Shown: positions 25,193-35,590, counted from the stretch's first letter. The stretch: 39,495 nt of DNA from an uncultured Nitratifractor sp. (GCA_947311565.1 CAMZLH010000039.1:1-39495), one strand, 5' to 3'. Notes: generated by a model from the letters alone, not told the origin. Translations and numbers: made by a program.

Positions 25193-25759
25193 CTACTCTT
25201 GGCAGTAGCTAGCTAGTGTGCCACTTTTTACTTGGTTAAAGCTCTCTTGCCCAACTAGTTGTCTAACTATCTCTAAGGCAAAACATATCGCAGTGGCAGG
25301 TCCTTGTGATGTAATTACTCTATCTTCTACAACTACTAAATCATCGCTTCTATCTTCTGGACGAATCTTATCTTCTACACTTGGGTAACAAGTATATTTT
25401 TTGCTCAATACTCCTGCAACATGTAAAGCGTATGGTGCTGCACACATTGCTGCTACCCATTTATCTTCGCTTTTAAACTCTTTGATTAAATTTTGTGATA
25501 GCTTGTTCTCTGCTAAGTGGTTTGTACCACCCCAACCACCTGGAAGAACTATAATGTCGTACTCATCACAAACAGCACTGTTTATTGCGATATCTGCTTC
25601 TACTGTAATACCATTTGCTCCAACAACCAAGTTTGTTGTAAACTCACCAGTAAGGTAGGCAGTTTGTGTCTCGATACCACCGCGTCTAAGAATATCTATA
25701 ATTGTAACTGCTTCTATCTCTTCGAAACCTTCAACTAAAAGAACTAATGCACTTGCCAT
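25193..25759 (-). CDS. DJ-1/PfpI (YajL-type) family protein
   Basis: A 188-residue DJ-1 superfamily protein, of the YajL/ThiJ length. The nucleophile-elbow cysteine is C106 in AAMCAAPYAL, with the preceding VLPGGWGGTN at 71-80 and the glutamate of EGFEEIE near residue 13-14. These form the oxidation-sensitive active site. Members act in oxidative-stress protection or glyoxal detoxification; some claims are disputed, so no precise function is given. It lies between ycaO and a HIT gene, with small gaps on the minus strand. Confidence 0.9.
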   Translation of the reverse strand: MASALVLLVEGFEEIEAVTIIDILRRGGIETQTAYLTGEFTTNLVVGANGITVEADIAINSAVCDEYDIIVLPGGWGGTNHLAENKLSQNLIKEFKSEDKWVAAMCAAPYALHVAGVLSKKYTCYPSVEDKIRPEDRSDDLVVVEDRVITSQGPATAICFALEIVRQLVGQESFNQVKSGTLASYCQE

Positions 25760-25769
25760 CTATCTCTCC

Positions 25770-26126
25770 TTATATACTTTTGTGAGGATCGTTTTGCTCG
25801 TAATGATTCCATATAAGCTTACCACCACCTAAGATATGAAAGTGTAGGTGTTTTACCTCTTGTCCACCATCGTCTCCAATATTTGTAATTAAGCGGTATC
25901 CATTTTCGTTTAAGCCCATTTTATTAGCTACTTCTTGAATAAATTTACTCATGTTACCCATAATTTCACTACTAACATCATTAAAAGATACTACATGCTC
26001 TTTTGGGATTACAAGCACATGGACAGGTGCTGCTGGATTAATGTCATGAAATGCTAAGAAGTTGTCATCTTCTAAAATTTTATTACTTGGTATCTCACCA
26101 TCTATAATTTTGCAAAAAATACACAT
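25770..26126 (-). CDS. HIT-family (HinT-like) hydrolase
   Basis: A 118-residue histidine-triad protein. The triad is HLHFHI at 93-98 and the N-terminus MCIFCKIIDGEIPS is typical of HinT proteins, which hydrolyse purine nucleoside phosphoramidates such as AMP-lysine. C2 and C5 belong to the zinc-type N-terminus. I chose the ATG at 26126, preceded by ATGGAG at good spacing, over one four codons earlier that contains that ribosome site. It is divergent from pheS with a -10 box on each strand. Confidence 0.93.
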   Translation of the reverse strand: MCIFCKIIDGEIPSNKILEDDNFLAFHDINPAAPVHVLVIPKEHVVSFNDVSSEIMGNMSKFIQEVANKMGLNENGYRLITNIGDDGGQEVKHLHFHILGGGKLIWNHYEQNDPHKSI

Positions 26127-26159
26127 ATAAAACTCCATCTAAATTAAAATATGGTTATC

Positions 26160-26192
26160 ATTATAGCATATTAAAGCGCTTTTAGATACAAT
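26160..26192. promoter_or_regulatory. Divergent promoters of HIT gene and pheS
   Basis: The minus strand has TATAAT at 26160-26165 (GCTATAATGATAACC, reading towards the HIT gene). The plus strand has TACAAT at 26187-26192, 28 bases before the TTG start of pheS. The two -10 boxes point outward and lie about 21 bases apart. Confidence 0.45.
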
Positions 26193-26220
26193 TACGCAAT
26201 AAAATTTAAAAGAGGTCAAA

Positions 26221-27213
26221 TTGGAAGAGTTAAGCATAAAAATAGAAAATTGTACCAATTTAGATGAGCTAGAGAGTATAAGGGTTGAAATTTTTGGTAA
26301 AAAAGGTATTTTAGCTGCAGAGTTTGGAAAGTTAAAGAGTGTTCCACCTGCAGAAAAAAAGGATTTTGCTAAAAATTTAAATGATAAAAAATCTGCACTT
26401 ATGGAGATTTTTGAAGCTAAAAAATCTACACTTGAAAGTCAAGCTTTAGAGCAGCAGCTAAAGAGTGAAGCTTTAGATGTATCTCTTTATGGATATGAGC
26501 AGACAAAGGGGGCAATCCACCCTGTAAAAGATACAATGGATAAGATTATAGACTACTTTGTATCTTTAAACTTTGCAGTAGAGAGTGGACCCTTAGTAGA
26601 GAATGACTTTAATAACTTTGAAGCACTAAACTTGCCAAAGAACCATCCAGCAAGAGAGATGCAAGATACATTCTTTTTTGCAGATAAAAATCTACTTAGA
26701 ACCCATACATCGCCTGTTCAGGTTAGAACAATGTTAAATAGTGATATCCCAATTAGAATGATAGCACCTGGCGCTGTATTTAGAAGAGATTACGACCTAA
26801 CACACACTCCAATGTTCCACCAAGTAGAGGGACTTGTAGTTGATAAGAGTGGAGTTGTATCTTTTGCTAACTTAAAAGCTATTCTAACAGACTTTTTACA
26901 CTATATGTTTGGAGATGTAGAAGTTAGATTTAGACCAAGTTTTTTCCCTTTTACGGAGCCAAGTACAGAGGTAGATATTAGCTGTGTATTTTGTGATGGT
27001 GACGGGTGTAGAGTATGTTCTCATACAGGCTGGTTAGAAGTTTTAGGTAGCGGTGTTGTAGATTCTAATGTATTTAAAGCAGTTGGATATGAGAATGTAA
27101 GTGGATATGCATTTGGTATAGGTGTAGAGAGATTTGCAATGTTACTACATAAAATACCAGATTTAAGAACTCTTTTCGAAGGAGATATTCGTCTATTGGA
27201 GCAGTTTAAATGA
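26221..27213 (+). CDS. pheS: Phenylalanine-tRNA ligase alpha subunit
   Basis: Class II synthetase alpha chain, 330 residues, forming an alpha2-beta2 enzyme with PheT. It begins with TTG, with AAAGAGGTCAAA as ribosome site. Helical tRNA-binding residues 1-85 are followed by motif 2 ([18 protein letters not shown] near 187-204) and motif 3 ([18 protein letters not shown] near 300). The stop overlaps pheT by four bases (ATGA). First gene of pheS-pheT-aroA-ispH. Confidence 0.98.
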   Translation: MEELSIKIENCTNLDELESIRVEIFGKKGILAAEFGKLKSVPPAEKKDFAKNLNDKKSALMEIFEAKKSTLESQALEQQLKSEALDVSLYGYEQTKGAIHPVKDTMDKIIDYFVSLNFAVESGPLVENDFNNFEALNLPKNHPAREMQDTFFFADKNLLRTHTSPVQVRTMLNSDIPIRMIAPGAVFRRDYDLTHTPMFHQVEGLVVDKSGVVSFANLKAILTDFLHYMFGDVEVRFRPSFFPFTEPSTEVDISCVFCDGDGCRVCSHTGWLEVLGSGVVDSNVFKAVGYENVSGYAFGIGVERFAMLLHKIPDLRTLFEGDIRLLEQFK

Positions 27214-29546
27214 TAGTTACTAGAAGTTGGTTACAAGAGTATATTGATATTAGTGATATCGACAACGATACACTAAATAAGAGATTTAATGAGATAGGCT
27301 TAGAGGTTGACTCTTTTGAAGAGATTACAATACCAAGTAAAGTTGTAGTAGGAGAGATAAAGAGTTGCTCTAAACATCCAGATGCAGACAAACTAAATAT
27401 TTGCCAAATAGATGTTGGTAACGAAGTAGTACAGATAGTTTGTGGTGCTAGTAATGTAGTTAATGCTCAATATGTTGCAGTTGCGACTGTTGGATCTGTA
27501 CTACCTGGTAATTTTAAGATTAAAAAGGCAAAACTTAGAGGAGTTGAGTCTTTAGGTATGGTCTGCTCTAGTACAGAACTTGGATTACCAGAGTTAGAAG
27601 ATGGTATTATGATACTAGATGATAGTATAGGTGAACTTGTAGTTGGTAGAGAGCTAAATGAGTATAAATCATTTGCAGATACTGTAATAGAGTTAGAACT
27701 TACTGCAAATAGAGGTGATTGCCAAAATATACATGGTGTAGCTAGAGATTTAGCAGCAGCATTCAACAAAGATATAAAAGAGCTAAACTTTGAGCCAAAA
27801 AGACGAACAACTATTGGTGTGGCAAAGGGGCTTCATGTAGATATGAGTGTATCTAGTGAACTATCTTTAGAGTACACAGTATGTAAAATAGATGAACTTA
27901 AGAGTAATTTTTTACAAAGATTACGTTTAGCATTTACAAATACAGATACTAAAGATACAATCGATACTCTACTTAAATATGCTAGACACTCTAGTGGTTG
28001 TATAAATAGAGCATACGATTTTGATAAAATTGCACTAGATGGAAAAGCAACCCTATCGATTAAAGAGGTAGAAGGTAAAATTGTAGTTTTAAGTAACAAT
28101 ATGGAGTTAAGTACCATAGGTGTTAATCAAAATAGCAAGTTTAGAGCAACAGATGAGAGCCAAAGAGTTCTACTAGAGTCTAGCTATATCAACCCAGAGT
28201 TAGTTGTAGATATTGTATCTGATAAAAAGCTAGATAGCGATGATCTATACTACTATAGCTCTAGAGGAAGCGAACCAGATTTGAATTTTGGTATGGATGC
28301 GCTTCAAAAGAGTATCTGCAGTAGCAAAAGTATCGTAGAGTTCTCTAATGGCGAAGTATATGCAGGAGATAAACCAACTAGAAGAAAGTTAGCTATAAAG
28401 ATATCTGACTTAATAGCTATAATTGGTAACGAACTTAAAAGTAGTGAGATTGTAGATATACTTAAATCTCTAGGCTTTAACTTAGTTAAAATAGATAGTG
28501 ACTCTTTTGGAGTAGAGATACCTCTACATGCACATGATATTAAAAATAATCAAGATTTAGCAGAAGAGATTATGAGAATTTATGGAATAGATAACATAAA
28601 AGCTAAACCATCAATTTTAACAGAAAAAAATAGAATTAATGCAACACACAATAGATATAAAGATCTTAGAGATTTAAGACAAAGAGCTGTTGGTAGTGGT
28701 TTTTATGAAGCTCTTACTTATATTTTTGCAAATAAAGATCTTTTAAGTAAGTATCAATTCGATATCTTAAAAGAGGATAAAGAGTTACTAAATCCAATTG
28801 TTAAAGAGTTAAATACCCTAAGAAGTACAATTTTAGTAAACCTATTAGAGTCGGCAAACAGAAATAGTAAATATGGCAAAAAGAGTATTGCACTATTTGA
28901 AGAGGGTACTATTTTTAACTCTAACAGAGAGCAAAGAGATGTAGTAGCATTTATTTTTAGTGGAGAGTATGAACGAGCATCTATTTTAAATAGTGCAAAG
29001 CCTAAAATGGTTGAGATTAACGATTTTGTAACTATGATTGGTGGAGTTATAGGAGAGTTTAATTTAGTAGAGTCTAAAGCTAAAAATGGACTTATGCACC
29101 CATATATAAGTGCTTTAGTTATTAAAGATAATAAAGAGATAGGCTTTTTATCTAAACTACATCCAGTAGTTGCTAAAGAGTTTAATCTTAAAGATACATT
29201 TATAGCAGAGTTAGATTTAGAAGCACTTTTACCAAAACATATAAATGTAAAAGCATTATCTAATTTTCAAGCTGTTAATAAAGATCTATCGATTGTTGTA
29301 GACTCTAGTTTAAGTTTTTATAATGTAGCTAAAGTTTTACAAGATATTAAAGATAGCGAAGAGCTACTAAGAGACTTCTATCCACTCGATATATATAGTG
29401 ATGATAGCTTAAAAGATAAGAAGAGTTTAACTATTAGATTTACAATGCAATCAGATAGTAAAACATTAAGTGATGCAGAGATAGAGTCTGTAATGGATAA
29501 GGTATTATCTAAACTTACTAAAGAGCTTGGAGCAGAACTTAGATGA
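27210..29546 (+). CDS. pheT: Phenylalanine-tRNA ligase beta subunit
   Basis: 778 residues. An OB-fold tRNA-binding domain lies near 45-150 ([22 protein letters not shown] and [11 protein letters not shown]). A B3/B4 editing-type region follows, then the B5 domain around 395-460. The catalytic-like core shows [11 protein letters not shown], and the C-terminal anticodon-binding FDX-ACB domain begins at [14 protein letters not shown] near 688. Length is normal. Overlaps pheS by four bases and aroA by four bases, so the three are translationally coupled. Confidence 0.98.
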   Translation: MIVTRSWLQEYIDISDIDNDTLNKRFNEIGLEVDSFEEITIPSKVVVGEIKSCSKHPDADKLNICQIDVGNEVVQIVCGASNVVNAQYVAVATVGSVLPGNFKIKKAKLRGVESLGMVCSSTELGLPELEDGIMILDDSIGELVVGRELNEYKSFADTVIELELTANRGDCQNIHGVARDLAAAFNKDIKELNFEPKRRTTIGVAKGLHVDMSVSSELSLEYTVCKIDELKSNFLQRLRLAFTNTDTKDTIDTLLKYARHSSGCINRAYDFDKIALDGKATLSIKEVEGKIVVLSNNMELSTIGVNQNSKFRATDESQRVLLESSYINPELVVDIVSDKKLDSDDLYYYSSRGSEPDLNFGMDALQKSICSSKSIVEFSNGEVYAGDKPTRRKLAIKISDLIAIIGNELKSSEIVDILKSLGFNLVKIDSDSFGVEIPLHAHDIKNNQDLAEEIMRIYGIDNIKAKPSILTEKNRINATHNRYKDLRDLRQRAVGSGFYEALTYIFANKDLLSKYQFDILKEDKELLNPIVKELNTLRSTILVNLLESANRNSKYGKKSIALFEEGTIFNSNREQRDVVAFIFSGEYERASILNSAKPKMVEINDFVTMIGGVIGEFNLVESKAKNGLMHPYISALVIKDNKEIGFLSKLHPVVAKEFNLKDTFIAELDLEALLPKHINVKALSNFQAVNKDLSIVVDSSLSFYNVAKVLQDIKDSEELLRDFYPLDIYSDDSLKDKKSLTIRFTMQSDSKTLSDAEIESVMDKVLSKLTKELGAELR

Positions 29547-30853
29547 AAAGTGCAAAAGTAGCTAAAGTAGATGGTAAATTTGATTTAGATTTAAATGAGA
29601 TTGCAGCAGATAAATCTATATCTCATAGATCTGCAATGTTCTCTTTGCTTAGTGATAAACCATCTAAAGTTAGAAACTTTTTAAGAGCCGAAGATACACT
29701 TGCCTCTTTAGAGATAGCAAAGCTATTAGGTGCAAAGGTAGAAGATAACCAAAGAGAGATTACAATAATCCCTCCAAAAGTATTATCGGAGCCATTTGAG
29801 ATATTAGATTGTGGTAATGCTGGAACAGGTATAAGACTATATTGTGGACTGCTTAGTGGGGTTGATGGAAGCTTTATTTTAACTGGCGATAAGTATTTAA
29901 GGTCTCGTCCAATGGCAAGAGTAGTAAAACCATTAAAAGAGATAGGTGCAAAAATAGATGGGAGAGAGCAGGGGAATAAAGCTCCGTTACATATTAGAGG
30001 TGCAAAATTAAAAGCATTTAAATATAGCTCTCCAATTGACTCTGCTCAAGTGAAATCGGCACTAATATTAGCAGCACTAAATGGCGATGATAAGAGCTAC
30101 TACAAAGAGAGCCTTCTTAGTCGTGACCACACAGAGCGAATGCTTAGTGGAATGGGAGCTACTGTTAAAGAGGTAGAGCTTAATGGTGAAAACTGGATAG
30201 AGATAGAGCCACTAAAAGAGCCACTAAAACCTTTAGATATTAGAGTACCTGCTGACCCATCTAGTGGTTTTTTCTTTGCAGTAGCAGCTGCAATTACTAA
30301 TGATTCAAAAGTTGTAATTAAAGATGTCACTCTAAATCCAACACGAGTAGAAGCATATAAGATCCTTCAAAAGATGGGTGCTAATGTTGAGTTTTTAGAG
30401 AAAGAGAATATATATGAACCAATAGGCGACATAGTAGTAAGTAGTGGCGAACTTAAAGCTGTTGAGGTAAGCTCTAATATTGCATGGCTTATAGATGAAC
30501 TTCCTGCACTATCAATTGCTATGGCAGTTGCCAATGGGGTAAGTGTTGTTAAAAATGCTAAAGAGCTTAGAGTAAAAGAGAGTGATAGAATAAGCTCTGT
30601 AATTAACTCTTTAAAACTTTGTGGTGTTGAGTGTAAAGAGTCTGAAGATGGCTATGAGATAATAGGAGGCACTCTAAAAAGTGCAACTATTGATAGTCAT
30701 GGAGACCATAGAGTTGCTATGAGTTTTGCAGTAGCAGGTTTGTTGTGTGGTATGGAGATAGAAGATATTGAGTGCATAGATACATCTTTCCCTAACTTCT
30801 TTGAAATATTGAGTAGAATAGTAGGAGTAGAGTTTGAAGATAGAACTAGCTAA
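29543..30853 (+). CDS. aroA: 3-phosphoshikimate 1-carboxyvinyltransferase (EPSP synthase)
   Basis: 436 residues. Catalyses the sixth step of the shikimate pathway, making EPSP for aromatic amino acids. Signatures: DKSISHRS with K24, S25 and R29; GNAGTGIRL at 91-99; [10 protein letters not shown] near 128; the DQRLPR-type loop near residue 321 ([14 protein letters not shown]); and LRVKESDRI near 350. Links PheRS (which consumes phenylalanine) with a step in its synthesis. It overlaps ispH by 20 bases. Confidence 0.97.
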   Translation: MKSAKVAKVDGKFDLDLNEIAADKSISHRSAMFSLLSDKPSKVRNFLRAEDTLASLEIAKLLGAKVEDNQREITIIPPKVLSEPFEILDCGNAGTGIRLYCGLLSGVDGSFILTGDKYLRSRPMARVVKPLKEIGAKIDGREQGNKAPLHIRGAKLKAFKYSSPIDSAQVKSALILAALNGDDKSYYKESLLSRDHTERMLSGMGATVKEVELNGENWIEIEPLKEPLKPLDIRVPADPSSGFFFAVAAAITNDSKVVIKDVTLNPTRVEAYKILQKMGANVEFLEKENIYEPIGDIVVSSGELKAVEVSSNIAWLIDELPALSIAMAVANGVSVVKNAKELRVKESDRISSVINSLKLCGVECKESEDGYEIIGGTLKSATIDSHGDHRVAMSFAVAGLLCGMEIEDIECIDTSFPNFFEILSRIVGVEFEDRTS

Positions 30854-31673
30854 ATCTTACGGTTTTTGTTATGGAGTAAAAAGAGCTATAGATATAGCCG
30901 AAGAGCACCCAAATAGTGCTACTTTTGGACCAATAATACATAATCAAGATGAGATAGATAGATTAAAAAAAGATTATAATGTTGATTTAGTAGATAGTGT
31001 AGATAAAGCACTAGAGCACGATACTCTAATAATAAGAACACATGGAATTACAAAAGAGAGATTAAAGACTCTAAAAAAAGACTCTAAAAAAGTAATAAAT
31101 GCAACTTGCCCCTATGTTACAACACCACAACAAATTGTAGAGAAGATGAGTAAAGATGGCTATACAATAGTAATTTTTGGCGATAAAAATCATCCAGAGA
31201 TAGAGGGAGTTGCTAGTTACTCGGTAGATAAAGAGAGAACTTTTATTGTATTAGACGAGAGCGAACTAGTAGGTTTACCACTAGGTGTTAAAGTGGCTTT
31301 AGTAGCTCAAACAACAAGAAAGCCACAAAAGTACCAAGAGATTGCAGCATCTTTAGTTGTTAGAGTTGCAGAACTTAGAGTTTTTAATACAATTTGTAAT
31401 GCAACCTTCGAAAACCAAGATGCAACAGATGAGTTAGCAAAAAAGGTAGATGTAATGGTTGTAATAGGTGGTAAAAACTCATCTAATACTAAGCAGTTAC
31501 ACTCTATTTGTAAATCTAAACTAGAAGATTGTTATCATATTGAAAATGAGAGAGAATTGAAAAAAGAGTGGTTTAAAGATAAAAAGCATTGTGGAGTAAC
31601 AGCAGGAGCATCTACTCCAGATTGGATAATAAGCTCTGTAGTTGAGAAAATTAAAGAGTTATCTAGTAGTTAA
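30834..31673 (+). CDS. ispH: 4-hydroxy-3-methylbut-2-enyl diphosphate reductase
   Basis: The last enzyme of the MEP isoprenoid pathway, a [4Fe-4S] reductase, 279 residues. The three cluster cysteines are C12 (GFCYGVKR), C92 (ATCPYV) and C188 ([10 protein letters not shown]). Catalytic histidines H36, H70 and H120 are in place, and [11 protein letters not shown] ends the family core. It starts at a TTG with AGGAG six bases upstream, inside the end of aroA. In many Campylobacterota ispH is followed by rpsA; here a small zinc-ribbon gene follows instead. Confidence 0.97.
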   Translation: MKIELAKSYGFCYGVKRAIDIAEEHPNSATFGPIIHNQDEIDRLKKDYNVDLVDSVDKALEHDTLIIRTHGITKERLKTLKKDSKKVINATCPYVTTPQQIVEKMSKDGYTIVIFGDKNHPEIEGVASYSVDKERTFIVLDESELVGLPLGVKVALVAQTTRKPQKYQEIAASLVVRVAELRVFNTICNATFENQDATDELAKKVDVMVVIGGKNSSNTKQLHSICKSKLEDCYHIENERELKKEWFKDKKHCGVTAGASTPDWIISSVVEKIKELSSS

Positions 31674-31696
31674 CTAGAGTAATAAAGGAGCTTACC

Positions 31697-31948
31697 ATAG
31701 ATATTTTTACAATATTTTTCATAGTTTTTATTTTGGTCTCTTCTGTAGTTGGTTATAGTTTTTATTTAAGAGAGAAGAATCAAGAGTTTGATAAGGTAGA
31801 GGAGGGGTTTTGCCCTAAGTGTCGGCAAAAGAGTGTAGAGTTGGTAGATATACGAGGTACTGGTTGTTCACCTAAACTTTTAACCTACAGATGTAATAAC
31901 TGTGGATATGAAAATAGCTTTACTAAGCCATCAAATTGCTCTATTTGA
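31697..31948 (+). CDS. Small membrane protein with zinc ribbon, apparent AUA start
   Basis: Unknown function, 83 residues when started at ATA 31697. No ATG, GTG or TTG is available until TTG 31733, which has no ribosome site and cuts the membrane helix in half. By contrast AAGGAG at 31685-31690 stands six bases from an ATA. From this start one TM helix (IDIFTIFFIVFILVSSVVGYSFYL) is followed by FCPKC near 45-49 and YRCNNCGYE near 68-76: two CxxC pairs forming a zinc ribbon. The stop overlaps the convergent recombinase gene by 8 bases. It could be a genuine AUA start or a recently damaged start codon. Confidence 0.72.
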   Translation: MDIFTIFFIVFILVSSVVGYSFYLREKNQEFDKVEEGFCPKCRQKSVELVDIRGTGCSPKLLTYRCNNCGYENSFTKPSNCSI

Positions 31949-32762
31949 GTGGATGGGCTTTTAGGTAGTTTTTTAGTTTTGTAGAGTTGGTTAGTTTTGT
32001 ATATATTTGGGTTGTTGCCATAGAGCTATGTCCTAAAAGTTCACTAACATCCGAGATTCTAGCTCCCTCTTGAAGCAAGTCACTAGCAAAAGAGTGCCTA
32101 AGCTGATGAGGTGTAGCTTTTACACCTATTGCTTTAAATAGTTTTGATACTCTATATCTAATTTGAGCATCACTTAAATGTTTACTCTCTTTCTCTAGCA
32201 GATATACTTTTGGAGAGTACTCTTCGATATAACTAACTATATCATTTTGTAGACTTAGAACTATTGGAATTTCTCTAAACTTTGAACCTTTACCCTCTAC
32301 TCTAATCCAGCCACTAGATATATCTTTAAGCTTTAGGTTCGATAGTTCACTAACTCTTATACCTAGAGCGTATAGCATCTTAATAATTAATCTATCCTCT
32401 ACCGAAGCACTACTTAAAATAGTCAAAATATCATTTTGTTTTAGGGGCTTTGGTAGGGTCTTTGGTACTTTAATACTTTGTGCACTTTTTAGACTAATAT
32501 CGATATTATGAATACTCTTAATATACTTTATAAAAGATCGTATAGCACTAAGTTTGGTAGATATTGCTCGTTTAGAGTGCTTAGATAGTTTTAACCTAAG
32601 AGGCATTATATTAACTATAATAGTATCTTTTGTTTTCTCAATTTCATGATTATCTATAAGTAGTACGAGTGCTATTTTATATGTTTTTATAGTTTGTGGG
32701 CTGTAGCCTCTTATTTCGTTTAGATAATCTAAAAATTTAGGAAGATAGCTACTTAGCTGCAT
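31941..32762 (-). CDS. XerC/XerD-like tyrosine recombinase
   Basis: 273 residues. N-terminal SAM-like DNA-binding domain at 1-90 (YLNEIRGYSPQTIKTY). The catalytic domain holds all six active residues: R136 (GIRVSEL), K158 (GKGSKFREIP), H219 and R222 (PHQLRHSF), H245 (LLGHSS) and the nucleophile Y254 (TQIYTKL). Such enzymes resolve chromosome dimers at dif or move elements. It has the size of XerC/XerD, not the longer XerH of Helicobacter. No dif-like site was identified in the window. It is downstream of miaB on the same strand, with 3 bases between them, so they are co-transcribed. Confidence 0.9.
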   Translation of the reverse strand: MQLSSYLPKFLDYLNEIRGYSPQTIKTYKIALVLLIDNHEIEKTKDTIIVNIMPLRLKLSKHSKRAISTKLSAIRSFIKYIKSIHNIDISLKSAQSIKVPKTLPKPLKQNDILTILSSASVEDRLIIKMLYALGIRVSELSNLKLKDISSGWIRVEGKGSKFREIPIVLSLQNDIVSYIEEYSPKVYLLEKESKHLSDAQIRYRVSKLFKAIGVKATPHQLRHSFASDLLQEGARISDVSELLGHSSMATTQIYTKLTNSTKLKNYLKAHPLK

Positions 32763-32765
32763 TAG

Positions 32766-34061
32766 CTAAATAACTCCATGTAGTACTGTAATATTTGCTT
32801 TTATAATTTTTACATTTAATATTTTATCAAGTAGCTCTTCGCTACCATCTACCATGATTAATCTGCCCTCATCACTTCTACCTGCTACTTTACCATCGCT
32901 TTTAAGCTCTTCGAAAAGAACTTCTACACTGCTACCAATTTGAGCATCCATAATCTCTTTTTGTATCTCTTTGTGTCTTGCTTGTAACTTTTGTAATCTT
33001 TTAGATGCAACTGCTGCATCTACTTGCTCTATATACTCTGCTGCAGCAGTGTGTGGTCTAGCTGAGTATTTAAAAGAGAATAGTGCATCAAAACGAACTC
33101 TCTCTAGTACATCAAGAGTATCTTCAAAATCCTCTTCACTCTCACCTGGAAATCCAACTATAATATCTGTAGATATTGCAACATTTGGAACTAGCTTTTT
33201 AATTTTTTCACATCTATCTAAAAACCACTCTTTAGTGTAGCCACGCTTCATCTCTTTTAGTAATCTTGTAGAACCACTTTGTAGTGGAACATGAATCTGC
33301 TTACAAATTTTTGGGTTAGAAGCAAACTCTTCTAGAAACTCATTATCCATATGTAGTGGATGTGGAGAGCTAAATCTAATTCTCTCTAAACCATCTATTT
33401 TACTAACCTCTCTAAGTAGCTCAGTAAAGTTTTTTGCTCCACTATCGCTACTACTAAAGCGCCTACCGTAGTTATTAACATTCTGCCCTAAAAGTGTTAC
33501 CTCTTTCGCGCCACTATCTACAGCTTTTTTAACCTCTTGAACTATCAGATTACTAGGTATAGATATCTCTTCACCACGAGTAATAGGTACTATACAAAAA
33601 GAGCACTGTTTGTCGCATCCAATAGAGATATTAACCATAGCTTTAAGAGAGTTTGAGCGAAACTCACCAAACATATAAGTACTCTCATCGTAAGATGTAT
33701 CTATCTCTATAGAGTGCTTTTTATCTATAACTTCTGTAATTTTAGATACATTTCTAGCACCTATTACAAAATCTACATATGGTGCTCTTTTTATAATATC
33801 TTCACCTAAGTGGCTAGCAGTGCACCCAGCTACACCAATTTTTGCACCACTTTTTCTAACTTTTTTAAACTGTCCAAGCTCAGAGAATAGCTTAGAGACA
33901 GGCTTCTCTCTAACTGAACAAGTGTTTATTATAATTAGGTCGGCATCATCAGCATTTGTTGTTAATTCGTAACTCTCTTTTTGGTTTAACTCTGCAATCA
34001 TATGCTCGCTATCGCGAACATTCATTGCACAACCTAGAGTCTCAATAAATAGTTTTTTCAT
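32766..34061 (-). CDS. miaB: tRNA-2-methylthio-N6-dimethylallyladenosine synthase
   Basis: A radical-SAM methylthiotransferase of 431 residues that converts i6A37 (made by MiaA) to ms2i6A37. The N-terminal cluster uses C11 (LGCAMN), C48 (NTCSVRE) and C80 ([11 protein letters not shown]). The radical-SAM cysteines are C149, C153 and C156 ([12 protein letters not shown]). A TRAM domain forms the C-terminus. It starts with AATATG on the minus strand just after the HP0268-family gene. miaB sits on the opposite strand to miaA and 17 kb away. Confidence 0.97.
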   Translation of the reverse strand: MKKLFIETLGCAMNVRDSEHMIAELNQKESYELTTNADDADLIIINTCSVREKPVSKLFSELGQFKKVRKSGAKIGVAGCTASHLGEDIIKRAPYVDFVIGARNVSKITEVIDKKHSIEIDTSYDESTYMFGEFRSNSLKAMVNISIGCDKQCSFCIVPITRGEEISIPSNLIVQEVKKAVDSGAKEVTLLGQNVNNYGRRFSSSDSGAKNFTELLREVSKIDGLERIRFSSPHPLHMDNEFLEEFASNPKICKQIHVPLQSGSTRLLKEMKRGYTKEWFLDRCEKIKKLVPNVAISTDIIVGFPGESEEDFEDTLDVLERVRFDALFSFKYSARPHTAAAEYIEQVDAAVASKRLQKLQARHKEIQKEIMDAQIGSSVEVLFEELKSDGKVAGRSDEGRLIMVDGSEELLDKILNVKIIKANITVLHGVI

Positions 34062-34067
34062 ATTAAT

Positions 34068-34304
34068 TTATAGAATATGTAGTTCGTAGATGTAGTCTAA
34101 ATCTCCAAGACCATACTTAGCCTCTTTTAAAAATACACTTTTCCCTTTCTCTTCAAAATACTCTTTAAGAGATATTAAATTTTTATGTTCGTTAGTTCTA
34201 TCAAAATAGTAGAACTCTTGTTTATCTAAATTAGACTCTATATCTTCTAGTTTTATCTTTTTGCTCTTAGCTGTTGCTGATTTTTTTGCTAATATAAATT
34301 CCAT
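34068..34304 (-). CDS. HP0268-family small nuclease
   Basis: 78 residues. The sequence matches my memory of the Helicobacter pylori HP0268 family closely: the start MEFILAKKS, the segment EFYYFDRTNEHKNL, EYFEEKGKSVFL and the end DYIYELHIL. In H. pylori this gene also adjoins a miaB homologue (HP0269). HP0268 was reported to have DNA-nicking and RNase activity; I quote that from memory. Conserved basic/acidic side chains (K7, K8, D61-like Asp-Glu positions) are present, but I cannot assign active residues. It is divergent from nusA with mirror-image promoters. Confidence 0.83.
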   Translation of the reverse strand: MEFILAKKSATAKSKKIKLEDIESNLDKQEFYYFDRTNEHKNLISLKEYFEEKGKSVFLKEAKYGLGDLDYIYELHIL

Positions 34305-34330
34305 ACTCTTGCCTTTTGCTTATTTTTTGC

Positions 34331-34366
34331 AATTATAGCAAAATTAAGTTTCTTTTTGCTATAATT
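34331..34366. promoter_or_regulatory. Mirror-image divergent promoters of HP0268-family gene and nusA
   Basis: A perfect 13-base inverted repeat, AATTATAGCAAAA (34331-34343) / TTTTGCTATAATT (34354-34366), is separated by 10 bases. Each half holds an identical extended -10, TTTTGCTATAATT: one points left to the 34304 gene (TATAAT at 34332-34337) and one right to nusA (TATAAT at 34360-34365). There is no obvious -35. Confidence 0.6.
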
Positions 34367-34442
34367 TTTATCTACAAATTAAACAATCCCCTTAAAAAAG
34401 TTTACTGTTAATCTAATTTGGCGATTGAAAAAGAGGAATTTT

Positions 34443-35576
34443 ATGGAAAAAGTTAATACTATAATAGAAGCGATTGCACAAGATAAGGGAATACCAACTA
34501 TAAGTGCTAAAGATGCATTTAAATCGGCACTGATAAATACAGCAAAACGATTAGAAGGAAGAGAGTGTAAATTTGAAGTTATCGATGACTTGGATAATGA
34601 TAAGATAGAGATATACAGAGTATTGACTGTTGTTGACGATGGAGATGATAGATTATATGATACACCAGATGTATATATAACTATAGATGAGGCAAAAGAG
34701 TATGGCGAAGTAGAGATCGGTGATGAGATAAGATTAGACTTTAGGCTAGAAGATTATGGTAGAACTGGCTCTGCAAACTTATATCAAGAGTTAGAGTACC
34801 ATCTGCAAAGAAATGTAGAAAAAGAGCTGTTTGAGAGCTATAAAGATAAAGTAGGTAGCACAATAAATGGTATTGTTACAAGAGTAGATGAGGATGACAA
34901 TACATATGTAGAGATAGGTGAGTTAAAGGGAGTTTTAACACTTAGAAATCGTATTAAAGGTGAAAAATTCAAAAAAGGTGATGCTCTAAATGCACTACTT
35001 AAATTTGTTAAAGTTGAGCCACAATTTGGAATGTTTTTAGAGCTTACAAGAACATCACCAAAATTTTTAGAAGCACTTTTAGAGAGGGAAGTACCAGAGA
35101 TACAAGATGGCAATGTAGAGATTGTATCAAGTGCAAGAATACCAGGAGAGAGAGCAAAGGTATCTTTAACTACAAATAGAGTAAATATCGATGCAGTAGG
35201 TGCAACAGTTGGAACTGCTGGTGTTAGAATAAATGCAGTAAGTTCAGCTTTAAGTGGCGAGAATATAGACTGTATCGAATACTCTGCAGTACCAGAGATA
35301 TATATATCTAGAGCACTATCTCCTGCTGTTGTGCAAAGAGTAAAGATTGTTAGTAATACAGAAAGAGATAAGAGAGCAGTAGTTGATGTAACTAGTGATC
35401 AAAAGGCTAAAGCTATCGGTAAGAGCGGAATAAATATTAGATTAGCATCTATGCTTACTAAATTTACAATAGAACTTAATGATATCGATGGTGTAACACA
35501 AGCAACTAAGAGCTCACAAGAGGAGCATGTAACTAAAACTACAGATCCATCTGCTCTCGAAGATCTATTTAAATAG
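34443..35576 (+). CDS. nusA: Transcription termination/antitermination protein NusA
   Basis: RNA polymerase pausing and antitermination factor, 377 residues. The N-terminal domain (1-~130) begins MEKVNTIIEAIAQDKG. An S1 domain (~135-200; VGSTINGIVTRVDEDD) and two KH domains (~200-345; NVEIVSSARIPGERAKVS, GTAGVRINAVSSALSGENID, SDQKAKAIGKSGINIRLASML) follow. It lacks the acidic repeats of E. coli NusA, as usual in this phylum. I chose ATG 34443 (AAGAGGAATTTT before it) over a TTG six codons upstream. It has its own promoter and a tRNA gene downstream. Confidence 0.96.
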   Translation: MEKVNTIIEAIAQDKGIPTISAKDAFKSALINTAKRLEGRECKFEVIDDLDNDKIEIYRVLTVVDDGDDRLYDTPDVYITIDEAKEYGEVEIGDEIRLDFRLEDYGRTGSANLYQELEYHLQRNVEKELFESYKDKVGSTINGIVTRVDEDDNTYVEIGELKGVLTLRNRIKGEKFKKGDALNALLKFVKVEPQFGMFLELTRTSPKFLEALLEREVPEIQDGNVEIVSSARIPGERAKVSLTTNRVNIDAVGATVGTAGVRINAVSSALSGENIDCIEYSAVPEIYISRALSPAVVQRVKIVSNTERDKRAVVDVTSDQKAKAIGKSGINIRLASMLTKFTIELNDIDGVTQATKSSQEEHVTKTTDPSALEDLFK

Positions 35577-35590
35577 TAATTAAGCAAGTT

